A stretch of 64,000 nt of DNA from Haloarcula sp. CBA1129 (GTDB taxonomy: Archaea; Halobacteriota; Halobacteria; Halobacteriales; Haloarculaceae). Below, one piece after another: positions 43,531 to 52,735 of this stretch. The stretch covers positions 434,001 to 498,000 of the forward strand of contig NZ_RKSM01000001.1 of NCBI RefSeq assembly GCF_008729015.1. The letters are read 5' to 3'. The position numbers and the translations under genes are program-made. Position 1 is the stretch's first letter; the number at the start of each line of letters is the position of its first letter. The notes beneath the pieces are model-generated. The model saw only the letters and a program-made list of their open reading frames with translations, made no database searches and was not told the origin of the DNA.

Positions 43531-44853
43531 ATGGACCGCGATACTGCAGAGCCGCGTGTCGATAGCCTTCCCGGCCCACAGAGCAGCGAGTGGGTCGAGT
43601 ACCACCACGAGACTGCCGCGCCAAGTACGTACGTGTACGATTTCGTCTGGGACATCACTGAAGACGCAATCGGTCCGTTCTGTACAGACGCGGACGGCAA
43701 CGTCCTACTCGATTTCACCTGCCACGTCGCCGCGTCACCGCTTGGCTACAACAACCCGAAAGTGCTCGACCGCGCCGACGAGTTCGACATGGTCGACCCG
43801 CTGAAAATCGCCGGCCAAGATTTCTATATCAGCACCGGCGGTTCGCCCGATGAAACGTCGCTGCCGGGGCCCGCCCACCTGATGGATCGACTGACCGACA
43901 TTACCAGCCATTACGACTTCGACACCGTCTTCCTCTCGAACTCCGGGGCCGAGGCCGTCGAGAACGCGATGAAGGTCTGTTACGACAACTGCGAGACGCC
44001 GAAATACGGCATTACTTTCGACGGCGCGTTCCACGGACGGACCCTCGGGGCGCTTTCACTGAACCGTTCGAAGTCCGTCTATCGCCGGAAGTTCCCCGAG
44101 CTCAGCGGGATTCACGATGTGGAGTACTCCGAGGCCGGCGTCGAACGCCTCCGTTCGAAACTCGACGCAGACACCGGCCACATCCCGCCCGAGGAAGTCG
44201 CGTTCCTCATCTTGGAGCCGATACAGGGCGAAGGCGGCTATCGCGTCCCGAACCCCGAGTTCCTCTCGGCCGTCGACGACCTCTGCCGGGAACACGATAT
44301 CCCGATCATCGCCGACGAAATTCAGTCGGGAGTCGGCCGCACGGGTGAGATGTGGGCCGTCGACCACTACGACATCGAACCGGATGTCATCACGAGCGCG
44401 AAAGCGCTTCGGGTCGGCGCGACCGTCTCTCGGTCGGACATCTTCCCGTCTGAAACGTCGCGGCTCTCCTCGACGTGGGGGGCCGGCGACATCCTCGGCT
44501 CGATGCGCGGAGCCCTGACACTCGCCGCCATCGAGGATCACGACCTGCTTGACAACGCCGCCGAGAAGGGGACGTACTTCATGGACCGCCTCCGAGATAT
44601 CTCGGCGGACCGTCAGCTGGTCGAGGACGTTCGTGGTCTCGGTCTGATGACTGCTCTGGAGTTCGATACGGCTGACCGCCGTGACGCTGTGATGGAAACC
44701 GCACTCCAGCATGGCCTCCTCACGCTGGGCTGTGGCCAGAAGTCGCTCCGACTCCTCCCGCCGCTTGATGTCACCGAACGCGAGCTGGAACTCTGTCTCG
44801 ACATCCTCGATTCGGTGTTTACCGAGGTTGCAGGCGCTGTCGCGTCCGCCTGA
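43531..44853 (+). CDS. Class III aminotransferase, probable ornithine aminotransferase
   Basis: A 440-residue PLP enzyme: SNSGAEAVENAMKV, FHGRTLGALSLNRSK, EPIQGEGGYRVPNPEFL, IIADEIQSGVGRTGEMWA and the PLP Lys in TSAKALRVGATV. It resembles the archaeal branch that includes ornithine aminotransferases and broad-range racemases. After arginase, transfer of the delta-amino group of ornithine to 2-oxoglutarate is the fitting reaction, giving glutamate semialdehyde. A 94-base spacer precedes the ATG at 43531. Exact substrate is inference. Confidence 0.85.
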   Translation: MDRDTAEPRVDSLPGPQSSEWVEYHHETAAPSTYVYDFVWDITEDAIGPFCTDADGNVLLDFTCHVAASPLGYNNPKVLDRADEFDMVDPLKIAGQDFYISTGGSPDETSLPGPAHLMDRLTDITSHYDFDTVFLSNSGAEAVENAMKVCYDNCETPKYGITFDGAFHGRTLGALSLNRSKSVYRRKFPELSGIHDVEYSEAGVERLRSKLDADTGHIPPEEVAFLILEPIQGEGGYRVPNPEFLSAVDDLCREHDIPIIADEIQSGVGRTGEMWAVDHYDIEPDVITSAKALRVGATVSRSDIFPSETSRLSSTWGAGDILGSMRGALTLAAIEDHDLLDNAAEKGTYFMDRLRDISADRQLVEDVRGLGLMTALEFDTADRRDAVMETALQHGLLTLGCGQKSLRLLPPLDVTERELELCLDILDSVFTEVAGAVASA

Positions 44854-44912
44854 CCCTCGCTGCTTCTGCGGTAACCGAAATGTTAAAATATGACTGATTC
44901 GACTGTGGGACT

Positions 44913-45701
44913 ATGCCACGAGAGGCACGCGTAGACAGACGGAGGTATCTGCAGGCAATCGGTGGCACTGTCGCGACACTGTCAGTGGCCGGCTGCCAGT
45001 CAGGGAGCGGGGACTCACAGACGCTCACCGCTGCAACCGCGCCGGGCTTTCCGCCGTTTGAGATGAAACAGGACGGCGAACTCGTCGGCTTCGACGTCGA
45101 ACTGCTGGAAGCCGTTATCACGGCGACGGAGTACGAACTGGGCGGCTGGGAGGAACTGGAGTTCAAGTCGCTCATTCCGGCGCTGAACAACGGGAACGTC
45201 GATGTCGTCGCTGCGGGCATGACCATCAACGACGAACGCGACGAAGCGATCGACTTCTCCGACCCGTACTACAGTTCGAATCAGGCCATCGTCGTCCGGG
45301 AAAGCGGGTCGTTCTCACCGTCGTCGCTAGACGACCTCTCCGGATCGGCAGTCGGTGCACAGAAGGGAACGACTGGTGAATCCGTCATCAAGGACCAGCT
45401 CATCGAAGCGGGGACGATTCAAGAGTCGCAGTACAACGCGTACGGTAACTACGTGCTTGCTGTCGAAGATTTGCTGAACGAAAACGTCGACGTCATCATC
45501 ATCGACGTCCCCGTCGCGAACTCCTTCGTGGCAGATCGACCCATCGAGTCTGCGTTCGTCCACGAAACCGGCGAGCAGTTCGGGTTCGGCATTCAGTCCG
45601 GCAGCGACGAACTCGCGGGCGCGCTCAACAGTGGGTTGACCGCAGTTGAGGACGATGGGACGTACAAGGACCTGACCAAGAAGTGGTTCGGACAGAAGTG
45701 A
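44913..45701 (+). CDS. Polar amino acid ABC transporter, substrate-binding lipoprotein
   Basis: A 262-residue binding protein exported by Tat (DRRRYLQAIGG) and anchored by the lipobox VAGC (Cys28). The mature part has the family 3 amino acid-binding fold: TAPGFPPFEMKQDGELVGFDVELLEAV, DVVAAGMTINDERDEAIDFSDPYY, and SAVGAQKGTTGESV. The ligand is probably a basic amino acid such as arginine, inferred from the arginase gene. The permease gene starts four bases downstream. Confidence 0.92.
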   Translation: MPREARVDRRRYLQAIGGTVATLSVAGCQSGSGDSQTLTAATAPGFPPFEMKQDGELVGFDVELLEAVITATEYELGGWEELEFKSLIPALNNGNVDVVAAGMTINDERDEAIDFSDPYYSSNQAIVVRESGSFSPSSLDDLSGSAVGAQKGTTGESVIKDQLIEAGTIQESQYNAYGNYVLAVEDLLNENVDVIIIDVPVANSFVADRPIESAFVHETGEQFGFGIQSGSDELAGALNSGLTAVEDDGTYKDLTKKWFGQK

Positions 45702-45705
45702 GGCC

Positions 45706-46386
45706 ATGGCAGCAACCCTACTTCAGACCGCTGACTGGCTGTTCGTCGTCGACAATCTGGGCCTGTTGCTCGGCGGGACAGCTGTCACCATCGGGCTCAC
45801 TGTAGCCAGCATTCTTCTGGGATTCGTTGTCGGGTTCCCAGCGGGTGCAATAGAGGTGTACGGCTCGGACAGGGCCCGTCGACTGGTCGAACAGGTCGGG
45901 GTCGTCCTTCGCGGTACCCCGCTGTTGGTCATCATTATGATCCTGTACTTCGGCCTGTCCGTTTCCAGTAGCGCGTTCGTCACGGCGACCATCGCGCTCG
46001 GTCTCCGGAGCGCCGCCTATCAGTCACAGATATTCCGCGGTGCGCTCCAGAGCGTTGATGACGGACAACTGGAAGCGGCACGTGCCGTCGCGATGTCCCG
46101 TTTTGAAGCGATTCGGCACGTCGTCGTCCCACAGGCGCTCCGCCGGAGCGTTCCGGGATTCCAGAACGAGTTTACCATCGTCCTCAAGGACACGAGCATC
46201 GCTATCGTCATCGGTATCGGCGAACTGCTGACGACGGGCCAGAACCTCTACGAGGGCGGGCGGTCGACCGCGGCACTCGAGATATTCCTCGTCGTCAGCC
46301 TCGTTTACTTCGTGCTGACGTTTGCGACGAATCGATCACTCGACAGACTCAGCGACTACTACGCGGTACCGGAGGGAACGACATGA
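45706..46386 (+). CDS. Polar amino acid ABC transporter, permease 1
   Basis: A 226-residue HisMQ-type permease with about five helices and the EAA loop EAARAVAMSRFEAIRHVVVPQALRRSVPGF. VLRGTPLLVIIMILYFGL is the other family block. Its stop overlaps the ATPase start (ATGA). A second, larger permease gene follows the ATPase, so the importer may be a heterodimer. Confidence 0.92.
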   Translation: MAATLLQTADWLFVVDNLGLLLGGTAVTIGLTVASILLGFVVGFPAGAIEVYGSDRARRLVEQVGVVLRGTPLLVIIMILYFGLSVSSSAFVTATIALGLRSAAYQSQIFRGALQSVDDGQLEAARAVAMSRFEAIRHVVVPQALRRSVPGFQNEFTIVLKDTSIAIVIGIGELLTTGQNLYEGGRSTAALEIFLVVSLVYFVLTFATNRSLDRLSDYYAVPEGTT

Positions 46387-47135
46387 CACAGCCATTACTC
46401 TCAATTGACGACCTGCACAAGTCCTACGGGAGCGAAGAGGTACTGGAAGGCGTGGGCCTCGAGATGGAGCAGGGCGACGTGACCGTCCTCATCGGCCCCA
46501 GCGGCTCAGGTAAGTCCACGCTGCTCCGATGTGTGAACCGACTGACGGAGATCAACAGCGGCCGGATCGCCCTCGATGGGCAAGACGTGACTGGATCTGA
46601 CACCGATGTCAACGAGCTGCGAAAGCAGGTCGGCATGGTGTTTCAGGATTTCAACCTCTTTGCGCACCTGACGGCGCTCGAAAACGTCACGCTCGGCCCG
46701 AAAAAAGTACTCGGCATGGACGCTGCTGACGCCGAGGCAGCTGGACGGGACTACCTCGAACAGGTCGGATTACTGGAGCAAGCGGATTCCTATCCCGCTG
46801 AACTTTCCGGCGGGCAGAAACAGCGCGTCGGCATCGCGCGCGCACTCGCAATGGATCCAGAGCTGTTGCTGTTCGACGAGCCGACCAGTGCGCTTGATCC
46901 GGAACTCGTCGGCGAGGTCGTCGACGTGATGCGTGACCTCGCCGCCGAGGGCATCACGATGCTCGTGGTCAGTCACGAGATGGATTTCGCCCGGTCGGCG
47001 GCGTCGGACATCGTGTTCCTCGACGACGGTGACATCGTCGAACACGGTCCGCCGAAGCAATTGTTCCAGAACCCGACTGCGGACCGAACCGAACAGTTCC
47101 TGAGCAGACTGCACGCACACGAGGAGACGCCATGA
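46383..47135 (+). CDS. Polar amino acid ABC transporter, ATP-binding protein
   Basis: A 250-residue GlnQ/HisP-type ATPase: Walker A GPSGSGKST, MVFQDFNLFAHLTALENVTLGP, signature LSGGQKQRV, Walker B LLLFDEPTSALDPELV and the switch His in VVSHEMDFA. It overlaps its neighbours on both sides by four bases, so the unit is tightly coupled. Confidence 0.94.
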   Translation: MTQPLLSIDDLHKSYGSEEVLEGVGLEMEQGDVTVLIGPSGSGKSTLLRCVNRLTEINSGRIALDGQDVTGSDTDVNELRKQVGMVFQDFNLFAHLTALENVTLGPKKVLGMDAADAEAAGRDYLEQVGLLEQADSYPAELSGGQKQRVGIARALAMDPELLLFDEPTSALDPELVGEVVDVMRDLAAEGITMLVVSHEMDFARSAASDIVFLDDGDIVEHGPPKQLFQNPTADRTEQFLSRLHAHEETP

Positions 47136-48118
47136 GCACGGCTGAATCTACGACGTCACCGAACCCGGGGCTCCGCGACCGCGTCGGAACGGTCTTTACT
47201 GTTCGCCCGCTTACCGTGGGCCTGATGTTGTTCTGGGTCTGGGTTCTCGCTCGCTGGACCACCGATTTCGTCCTCGCAGGGACACTTGGCGTTGCCCGTG
47301 GCACACCGTTTATTCCGGCAGCCCCGATTCTGACAACAGCGGATACCGCCGCCTCGCTCGCCGCATCACTCGGTGTCGCCGGCGCGCCGCTGGTGTGGCT
47401 CGCTGACACGCTCCGGTTCGCCGCCGACGCGACGGCGTACCTGCCGGCGCTGGCACACGGTATCTGGACGACGGTTCTACTGACCGTTTTCAGTGTCTGT
47501 CTCGGGTTCACGCTGGCGCTCCCGCTCAGCGTCGTCCGCGTGTACGGGGGGCGGTGGGCCCGCTGGCTTGCCCTGTCGTACACGGAACTCATCCGCGGAA
47601 CGCCGCTGCTCGCCCAGTTGTTCGTGCTTTACTTCGCGACGTCACTGACGCAGGTTCTCAGAGGCGTTCCGGGAATCGGTGTCGGGTTCGTCCCGGCACA
47701 GGCGTTCTGGGTGGCCGTCATCAGTTTCACACTGAACAGCGCTGCCTACCAGTCCGAATACTTGCGTGCGTCACTGGAGTCAGTTGACGGCGGGCAGCTG
47801 ACCGCCGCACGCGCCATCGGGCTCTCGAAGCTCGAAGGGATACGGTACGTCGTCGTTCCACAGGGCCTCCGGCTTGCACTTCCCAGTTGGACGAACGAAC
47901 TCGTGTACCTCATCAAGTACTCCTCGCTGGCGAGCTTCATCACTGTGCAGGAACTGTACGGCAGGACGAGTACCATCGCTAACGAAACGTACCAGTACAC
48001 GGAACTCTTCGTACTGGTGGCGATACTGTACCTTGCTCTGGTTGTCTCGGCATCAGCATTGATGGACCGCGTCGAATCGCACACTGCAACCGCAGGTGTC
48101 GGACACACCAGACAATGA
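47132..48118 (+). CDS. Polar amino acid ABC transporter, permease 2 (extended)
   Basis: A 328-residue HisMQ-type permease with an N-terminal extension of about 110 residues that carries extra hydrophobic stretches (VGLMLFWVWVLARWTTDFVL, AASLGVAGAPLVWLADTLRF). The core has YTELIRGTPLLAQLFVLYF and the EAA loop TAARAIGLSKLEGIRYVVVPQGLRLALP. The enlarged N-terminus distinguishes it from permease 1. Followed after 42 bases by a Bat-like regulator. Confidence 0.92.
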   Translation: MSTAESTTSPNPGLRDRVGTVFTVRPLTVGLMLFWVWVLARWTTDFVLAGTLGVARGTPFIPAAPILTTADTAASLAASLGVAGAPLVWLADTLRFAADATAYLPALAHGIWTTVLLTVFSVCLGFTLALPLSVVRVYGGRWARWLALSYTELIRGTPLLAQLFVLYFATSLTQVLRGVPGIGVGFVPAQAFWVAVISFTLNSAAYQSEYLRASLESVDGGQLTAARAIGLSKLEGIRYVVVPQGLRLALPSWTNELVYLIKYSSLASFITVQELYGRTSTIANETYQYTELFVLVAILYLALVVSASALMDRVESHTATAGVGHTRQ

Positions 48119-48160
48119 CCACTCTCTTAGGGTCACCAATCAAATATTTCAGCACATTCC

Positions 48161-48877
48161 ATGAGTCAAACCGATAGCGCCGGAGCACGGCTAACACTCG
48201 ACCTGTGGCACCCGAACTGCTGGGCTATCGAAGCGACCGACCGCACCGATGGCGGCATTCTGGCACACACGGTGCAACAGACCGTACAGTCGCCGACAGC
48301 ATCGGTCAACGGCGTTTTTACAGCGTATGGACCGACAAAGTCGGCTGTCGAGGACTGCCTCGACGCAGTCCGTGCGTCATCCCACGCCGGAGAGATACAG
48401 GAACTTCAGGCACGTATCGGACACAAGCGTGAGGCGCCGGGAACCGTCGTCAGACAGTTCCTGCTAGAGTACGACCCGGACGAGCTGGTCTGCCCGACGC
48501 TCCTCCAACACGGGTTCGTCCACAGTGCGCCCGTTCGTATCGAAGACGGTCGCGAACGGTGGCAGGTGAGCTTCACCAGAGAGCGCCCCGAAATCCAGTC
48601 CGCACTCGATGCCGTCGAGGCTGACGCCGACGCTGACGTATCGGTCGAATCCATCGTCACACCGGTCAGCGATTCCGAACGGTCGGTGGGTGGGCTGCGA
48701 ACCGACTCACTGACGCCGGCCCAGCGACAAGCCTTCGAAGCGGCCCGCGAGGCAGGCTACTACCAGTGGCCGCGCGGAATCTCGGTTCGCGAGCTAGCCG
48801 ACCAGATGGACATCTCGAAGACCACGTTGCTCGAACATCTCCGAACGGCTGAGTCGAAACTTCTGGATCCCGAGTAG
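48161..48877 (+). CDS. Bat-like HTH regulator (HTH_10 family)
   Basis: A 238-residue regulator. The N-terminal 150 residues are an unnamed sensory domain (LDLWHPNCWAIEATDRTDGG). The C-terminal winged helix is the Bat type: LTPAQRQAFEAAREAGYYQWPRGISVRELADQMDISKTTLLEHLRTAESKL. The position right after the importer suggests control of that operon. A second regulator (IclR) stands at the other end of the module. Confidence 0.9.
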   Translation: MSQTDSAGARLTLDLWHPNCWAIEATDRTDGGILAHTVQQTVQSPTASVNGVFTAYGPTKSAVEDCLDAVRASSHAGEIQELQARIGHKREAPGTVVRQFLLEYDPDELVCPTLLQHGFVHSAPVRIEDGRERWQVSFTRERPEIQSALDAVEADADADVSVESIVTPVSDSERSVGGLRTDSLTPAQRQAFEAAREAGYYQWPRGISVRELADQMDISKTTLLEHLRTAESKLLDPE

Positions 48878-49223
48878 CCCTATCAGTGGCCCTTCTCCCG
48901 GGTACGGTCTACACTGTGACGCGTGTTAGCTTGGTGTCCGTAGTCTCTGGTGGCACATTCTTTTCAGCCCCCGATGGTGCACTGACGGAGCACCTTCGGC
49001 AAGCAGGTGACAGAGAACTGGTCAGTCGTGTACCACTGGACCGTCCTGTAGGGCCAGCCCGAGCATAGGCCCCTACTGCCCCCTATGTGGCCACCGCGAT
49101 TGTCCATTGAGAGAGTACAACTGATAAGCAGAACGCGGCCAGTTTTGTATAGCGGTATATGATTCACAGGTTCCGCAGCGACCATCTTGCATGCGGACCG
49201 AGAACCAAACAATAATACAGATA
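48878..49223. other. Spacer between convergent genes, nothing supported
   Basis: 346 bases between the Bat-like regulator and the integrase, which converge. No coding frame with family similarity, no tRNA and no strong inverted repeat were seen. The right half is A/T-richer (ttttgtatagcggtatatg). Confidence 0.5.
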
Positions 49224-50261
49224 TTACAGTAGCGAGTAGATTTCGGCCTCGTACACATCCCTGACTCGAGTCCCCCATTCGTGGGTGTACGTATCGATGA
49301 CGTCCTGTGCTACGTCACCTCTGAGGTACTTGACGACGCCGCGCTCACCGGTCCGGTCCCGGAGATGTGTCGTAAAGAAGTGCCGGAAGTAATGCGGCGT
49401 AACGTTCTCTTCGGCTCCCCCACCGTCCGTGTACCAGCCGAACTCGCGGGCGTGGGATTCGACGATGTGGTGGACCATGTTCGGTGTGAGACGCTCTCCC
49501 CAGCTGTCACTCGTCGACACAAACAGCGGCGCTGCCGGGGACTGCGTATCCGGTCGAATCGCGAGCCAGCGCCGCAATACGGATGCTAGCTCGGTGTCGA
49601 CTGGGATCGTCGTCTCCCGTTTGCGCTTATTCGACGCTGTCCGTTCTTCCCCATTACTGGCCTCGCCGCGAGTCGGTCCCGTCGCGACGAACAGCGAGTC
49701 TGGACGCCCGTCAAGCCCCGCTCGGACCGGGATATCCGGTCTAGGCCCGGGGGTTTCGAGGTTGAGATCCCGGATATCGAGGTTGCACAGTTCACCGGCT
49801 CGCATTCCGGTCTTCAGCAACGTCACTACGATAGCCCGTTCTAGCGGATGTGACACGCTGTCGACGAACGTACGCATCGACTGGAGGTCTATTTCGCGAC
49901 GGGTTGGGTCGGTGTTGATGGACTCGTCCATCTCTTCCATGACAAGTGTCATCGGGTTCGATTCGAAGACCCCTACCTGTGTCATGTACGCGAAAAAACG
50001 GTGCAGATAGGAGGCGTACGTTGCGACGGTACTTTCTTCGACGGTGCCACGGAGACTGTGCACGTATGCCATGCAGTCGCGGTGGGACGCCTCTTGGACG
50101 GGGAGCGACTGGTGTCCCTCCGCCAGATAGGATTCGAAGTCCCGAAGGACGCGTTCATAGAATGCGCGAGTCCGGTCGCTCTTTCCGTGATATGTGATGT
50201 CATCGAGGAAATATCCGATCGGATCCGATTCGGCGTCCGACGTAGCTGTATCCGTGCTCAT
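49224..50261 (-). CDS. Tyrosine recombinase/integrase (XerC/D-like)
   Basis: A 345-residue site-specific recombinase. Residues 10-110 form the SAM-like DNA-binding domain (RAFYERVLRDFESYLAEG). The catalytic domain has Arg154 (KTGMRAGELCNL), the H-x-x-R box TPHYFRHFF (His290, Arg293) and Tyr325 in DTYTHEWG. All needed residues are present, so it may be active. Its start overlaps the stop of the small protein upstream by four bases. No tRNA gene or obvious att pair is nearby. Confidence 0.92.
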   Translation of the reverse strand: MSTDTATSDAESDPIGYFLDDITYHGKSDRTRAFYERVLRDFESYLAEGHQSLPVQEASHRDCMAYVHSLRGTVEESTVATYASYLHRFFAYMTQVGVFESNPMTLVMEEMDESINTDPTRREIDLQSMRTFVDSVSHPLERAIVVTLLKTGMRAGELCNLDIRDLNLETPGPRPDIPVRAGLDGRPDSLFVATGPTRGEASNGEERTASNKRKRETTIPVDTELASVLRRWLAIRPDTQSPAAPLFVSTSDSWGERLTPNMVHHIVESHAREFGWYTDGGGAEENVTPHYFRHFFTTHLRDRTGERGVVKYLRGDVAQDVIDTYTHEWGTRVRDVYEAEIYSLL

Positions 50262-50671
50262 TCGTCGCGAACGTACCCCCCATGTCGCCCGCTGTACTGC
50301 ACTTCGTTGTTAGATTGCAGTTCCTGTAGCGCATCTTCGAGGCGCTCCTCGATATCGTCAGTCAGTTCGGCAAGCAGGTCGTCCCACTCGTAGTAGTCAC
50401 CATCCTCAAGGATTTCCTGCACCCTGTCTTTCAACCCGTCACCCCCGGGGGTAGCGTCCGAAGAACGGTGTTCCACACTATTGCTCTCACCGGCATCCGA
50501 TTCGGCTGTTTCGGCCGCTGCTGGCTCGAAGCCGCTTCGGCCCGCCTGTACCATTGCCCGGACAAACTCGCTCTGGCTCATATCCAGTTCCTCGGCGTGG
50601 GCCTGCCACTGTTCTTTCTGGTAGGCCGGAATGTACGTCCGAACCGTCGTTCGCTCACTGTCACTGGACAC
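50258..50671 (-). CDS. Ribbon-helix-helix-like small protein (DUF5805-like) coupled to the integrase
   Basis: A 137-residue acidic protein. The N-terminus TTVRTYIPAYQKEQWQAHAEELDMSQSEFVRAMVQAG has the pattern of a ribbon-helix-helix DNA-binding fold, and the C-terminus EERLEDALQELQSNNEVQYSGRHGGYV resembles a winged helix. A haloarchaeal family of this layout (DUF5805, from memory) travels with integrases. It probably acts as an accessory or directionality factor. An inverted repeat lies 65-80 bases before its start. Confidence 0.8.
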   Translation of the reverse strand: MSSDSERTTVRTYIPAYQKEQWQAHAEELDMSQSEFVRAMVQAGRSGFEPAAAETAESDAGESNSVEHRSSDATPGGDGLKDRVQEILEDGDYYEWDDLLAELTDDIEERLEDALQELQSNNEVQYSGRHGGYVRDE

Positions 50672-51015
50672 ATTTCACTCTCGGACGCCGGGGACTTCAA
50701 TGTAGTCCCATACTCAGGGATAAACACACTTATTTGGGTGTGTGACACCCTATTTCGCCCCAGTATGCCGCTATTATGGCAACCAAACAACATTATTGCG
50801 ACAGATGGGACTACAGCCACAAATATAAACACGGGGCCAAATTCACCAACTCTATCTGATTTGCCCGCCGTCCAACCGAATCCATGTGCAGTAGTACAGC
50901 CCGATGCGTGGTAGTCTGCATCCATACTGAGACCAAGCGAACAACCACGGTGGGTGAGTCTGAGACTATTCAGAGCCAGTTGGTCACTCGTCAGTGTCAA
51001 ACGAGGGATGAGATA
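50672..51015. other. Promoter side of the integrase operon, with an inverted repeat; no gene
   Basis: About 340 bases with no supported gene. GGGTGT-GTG-ACACCC at 50736-50750 is a perfect inverted repeat, and acacac (50725-50730) pairs with the same gtgtgt run, so two overlapping hairpins or sites are possible. The rest is A/T-richer than the neighbourhood. Candidate operator or recombination site for the integrase pair. Confidence 0.45.
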
Positions 51016-51025
51016 GTCTGACAGT

Positions 51026-51819
51026 CACTGTCTAGTTGACCGAGTTTGAGAAACGAGTCGGTCGTAGCGAGAAGTGTCCATGCCACTCGCAGACCTCCTC
51101 AGCGAGACGTTAGATGGGGACAGCCAAGACGTTGGGTGAACGAGCGCACCCCGACACCTGTCCAGCGATTTGGGGCGTGTCTCCATTCTGCGGGGCTGTC
51201 GATCAGGGAGACGCTGACAATCTTAGACCCGCTGGATGTCGAACGCTCTCATGGTGCGGTTTGGAACTGGGTTCATACGTTGTCTGAAGCACAGAATGAC
51301 CTGTCGACGGCGCAGTCGCCTCGGGCCGTGGTTGACGAGAAACAAACCGAGGTAGATGGCGAAAAGAAGTGGCTGTATGCCGCCGTCGACGCTGAGTCGA
51401 AGCTGTTGCTATATGTTGACGTGTTCAGCCGCCGCGGGACTGACTCCGCGGGGTTAACGAGAGCGATGCTCTCGTTCGCACATCAAAAATCTTCGATTTC
51501 TGAGGACGGCGTTCCTACATCGGCTCACTCAGAAACACGATGTCGTCGATTCAGTGCTTCTCGTTGATGCTGGCGGCTATCTGACTGCCCTCTCTCGCCA
51601 CGATTTGAGCGGTCGACTTGACTCTCGAATCCGGAACCACATCGAAAAGTGGTTCCAGACTGTGAGCATGTGAATCGACCGCTTTCACTCCTTTTGGAGG
51701 CAGTCAATCCAGCTCGAAACATGGCTACAACGCTTCAAACACCACCATAACCACGAACGACCGAACCAAGCCCTTGACGGAAAAACGCCAGCTGAGGAGA
51801 TCAAGAACTAGACAGTGCC
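51026..51819 (+). mobile_element. Decayed IS6-family insertion sequence
   Basis: About 794 bases bounded by inverted repeats CACTGTCTAGTT (51026-51037) and AACTAGACAGTG (51806-51817). The flanks carry the same sequence GTCTGACAGT (51016-51025 and 51820-51829), which contains an 8-base TCTGACAG, the duplication length of IS6. The size is typical of haloarchaeal IS6 elements. The transposase inside is broken, so transposition would need a helper. Confidence 0.8.
51080..51811 (+). pseudogene. Broken IS6-type transposase
   Basis: Transposase sequence runs through more than one frame. It begins MPLADLLSETLDGDSQDVG and meets a stop; another frame carries ERTPTPVQRFGACLHSAGLS, VERSHGAVWNWVHTLSEAQN, DEKQTEVDGEKKWLYAAVD and the catalytic-region block LYVDVFSRRGTD. 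A further frame has LLVDAGGYLTALSRHDL, an in-frame stop after WFQTVSM, then NHERPNQALDGKTPAEEI. At least two frameshifts and one stop have accumulated, so the gene is inactive. Confidence 0.82.
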
Positions 51820-51829
51820 GTCTGACAGT

Positions 51830-52612
51830 TCTGTGTACTGCTGTTCCCAAATAGTCGGTCCGTCCTCCGCAGGTTACATACCAGCATCTGCGACTTCTTC
51901 ACCGTTGGGTGCGTGCCACTTCTGGTACATGCCCAGTGGCGCGATCACCAGACAGGGCTGTCGCCGGCATCCTGACTTACTTGTCCACTTCTCGGTTGAT
52001 TCTCGCCACAGACCCACCGTAGCCAACCGAATAGGATGCTAGAAACGGTGCTCTCCGGTTCTGACCCAGACTGCAGTCGCCATAGCTGCTGAAGCTGGGA
52101 TTCTGTCACAGTACCAGCCCTGACACTCCTTGCTGTTCCGACACACAACTGCAAATCGCTTCGTTTGGCGCTATGAGCGAAATCACCGCCTCCTTTGGGT
52201 GAACGACGATGGTCTAGTCTCTCTGTGACTCGGTTGTGAAACACGGACAGCCGTTTGAAGCCTCTTATCGGGTGTTCCATCACGATTCTCGGGAAGCCGG
52301 TAGAGCCCCAGTACGATTCAGGCGATTTGTGTCTTGATGGCCGCTTGGCCCTGTACGCTGGTCTAGCTGGGTGGACTGCACGGACTTCTACCCCGTGGTT
52401 CAGTTCATCGTACCGCCTGCAAACAGATTGTGGCCCTTCCGGGCCTGTCACTCGCTTATGTACGTGCCACTGTGCCGATATGAGACGAATTCAGCATAGA
52501 CCACAAGCGCCACAGAATGCTGAGTCCAAAACCATACTACATTAGCGTGTCCAGACTGAAGCTAGCGACATGCGTCCTCGACGACACGCAGCCTCTCAGG
52601 CGGGTGGGCCCG
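51830..52612. other. Debris region with no intact gene
   Basis: About 780 bases after the IS6 remnant. Open frames on both strands (51945-52451 minus; 52255-52545 plus) have poor codon use and no family similarity I can name. Fragments such as HNRVTERLDHRR suggest remains of another transposase, but I cannot assign one. Likely a graveyard of insertions. Confidence 0.4.
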
Positions 52613-52735
52613 ATGGCTAACGACGCACTCGTCCTTCTGTTCATGATTGCGATCGTACTCGTGGTGATGGGTGTCACCCTTGTCGGCGGGTTCTACTTGG
52701 TCAAATACCTCGTCGAGCGTACGTTCAATTCGTAA
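52613..52735 (+). CDS. Small single-helix membrane protein (40 aa)
   Basis: A 40-residue frame: MANDALVLLFMIAIVLVVMG, then VTLVGGFYLVKYLVERTFNS. A single hydrophobic helix spans residues 5-30 and a short basic tail follows, so the C-terminus would face the cytoplasm. The ATG at 52613 is the first in a clean frame. No homologue known to me. It stands between debris and the transducer operon, which is convergent. Confidence 0.5.
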   Translation: MANDALVLLFMIAIVLVVMGVTLVGGFYLVKYLVERTFNS

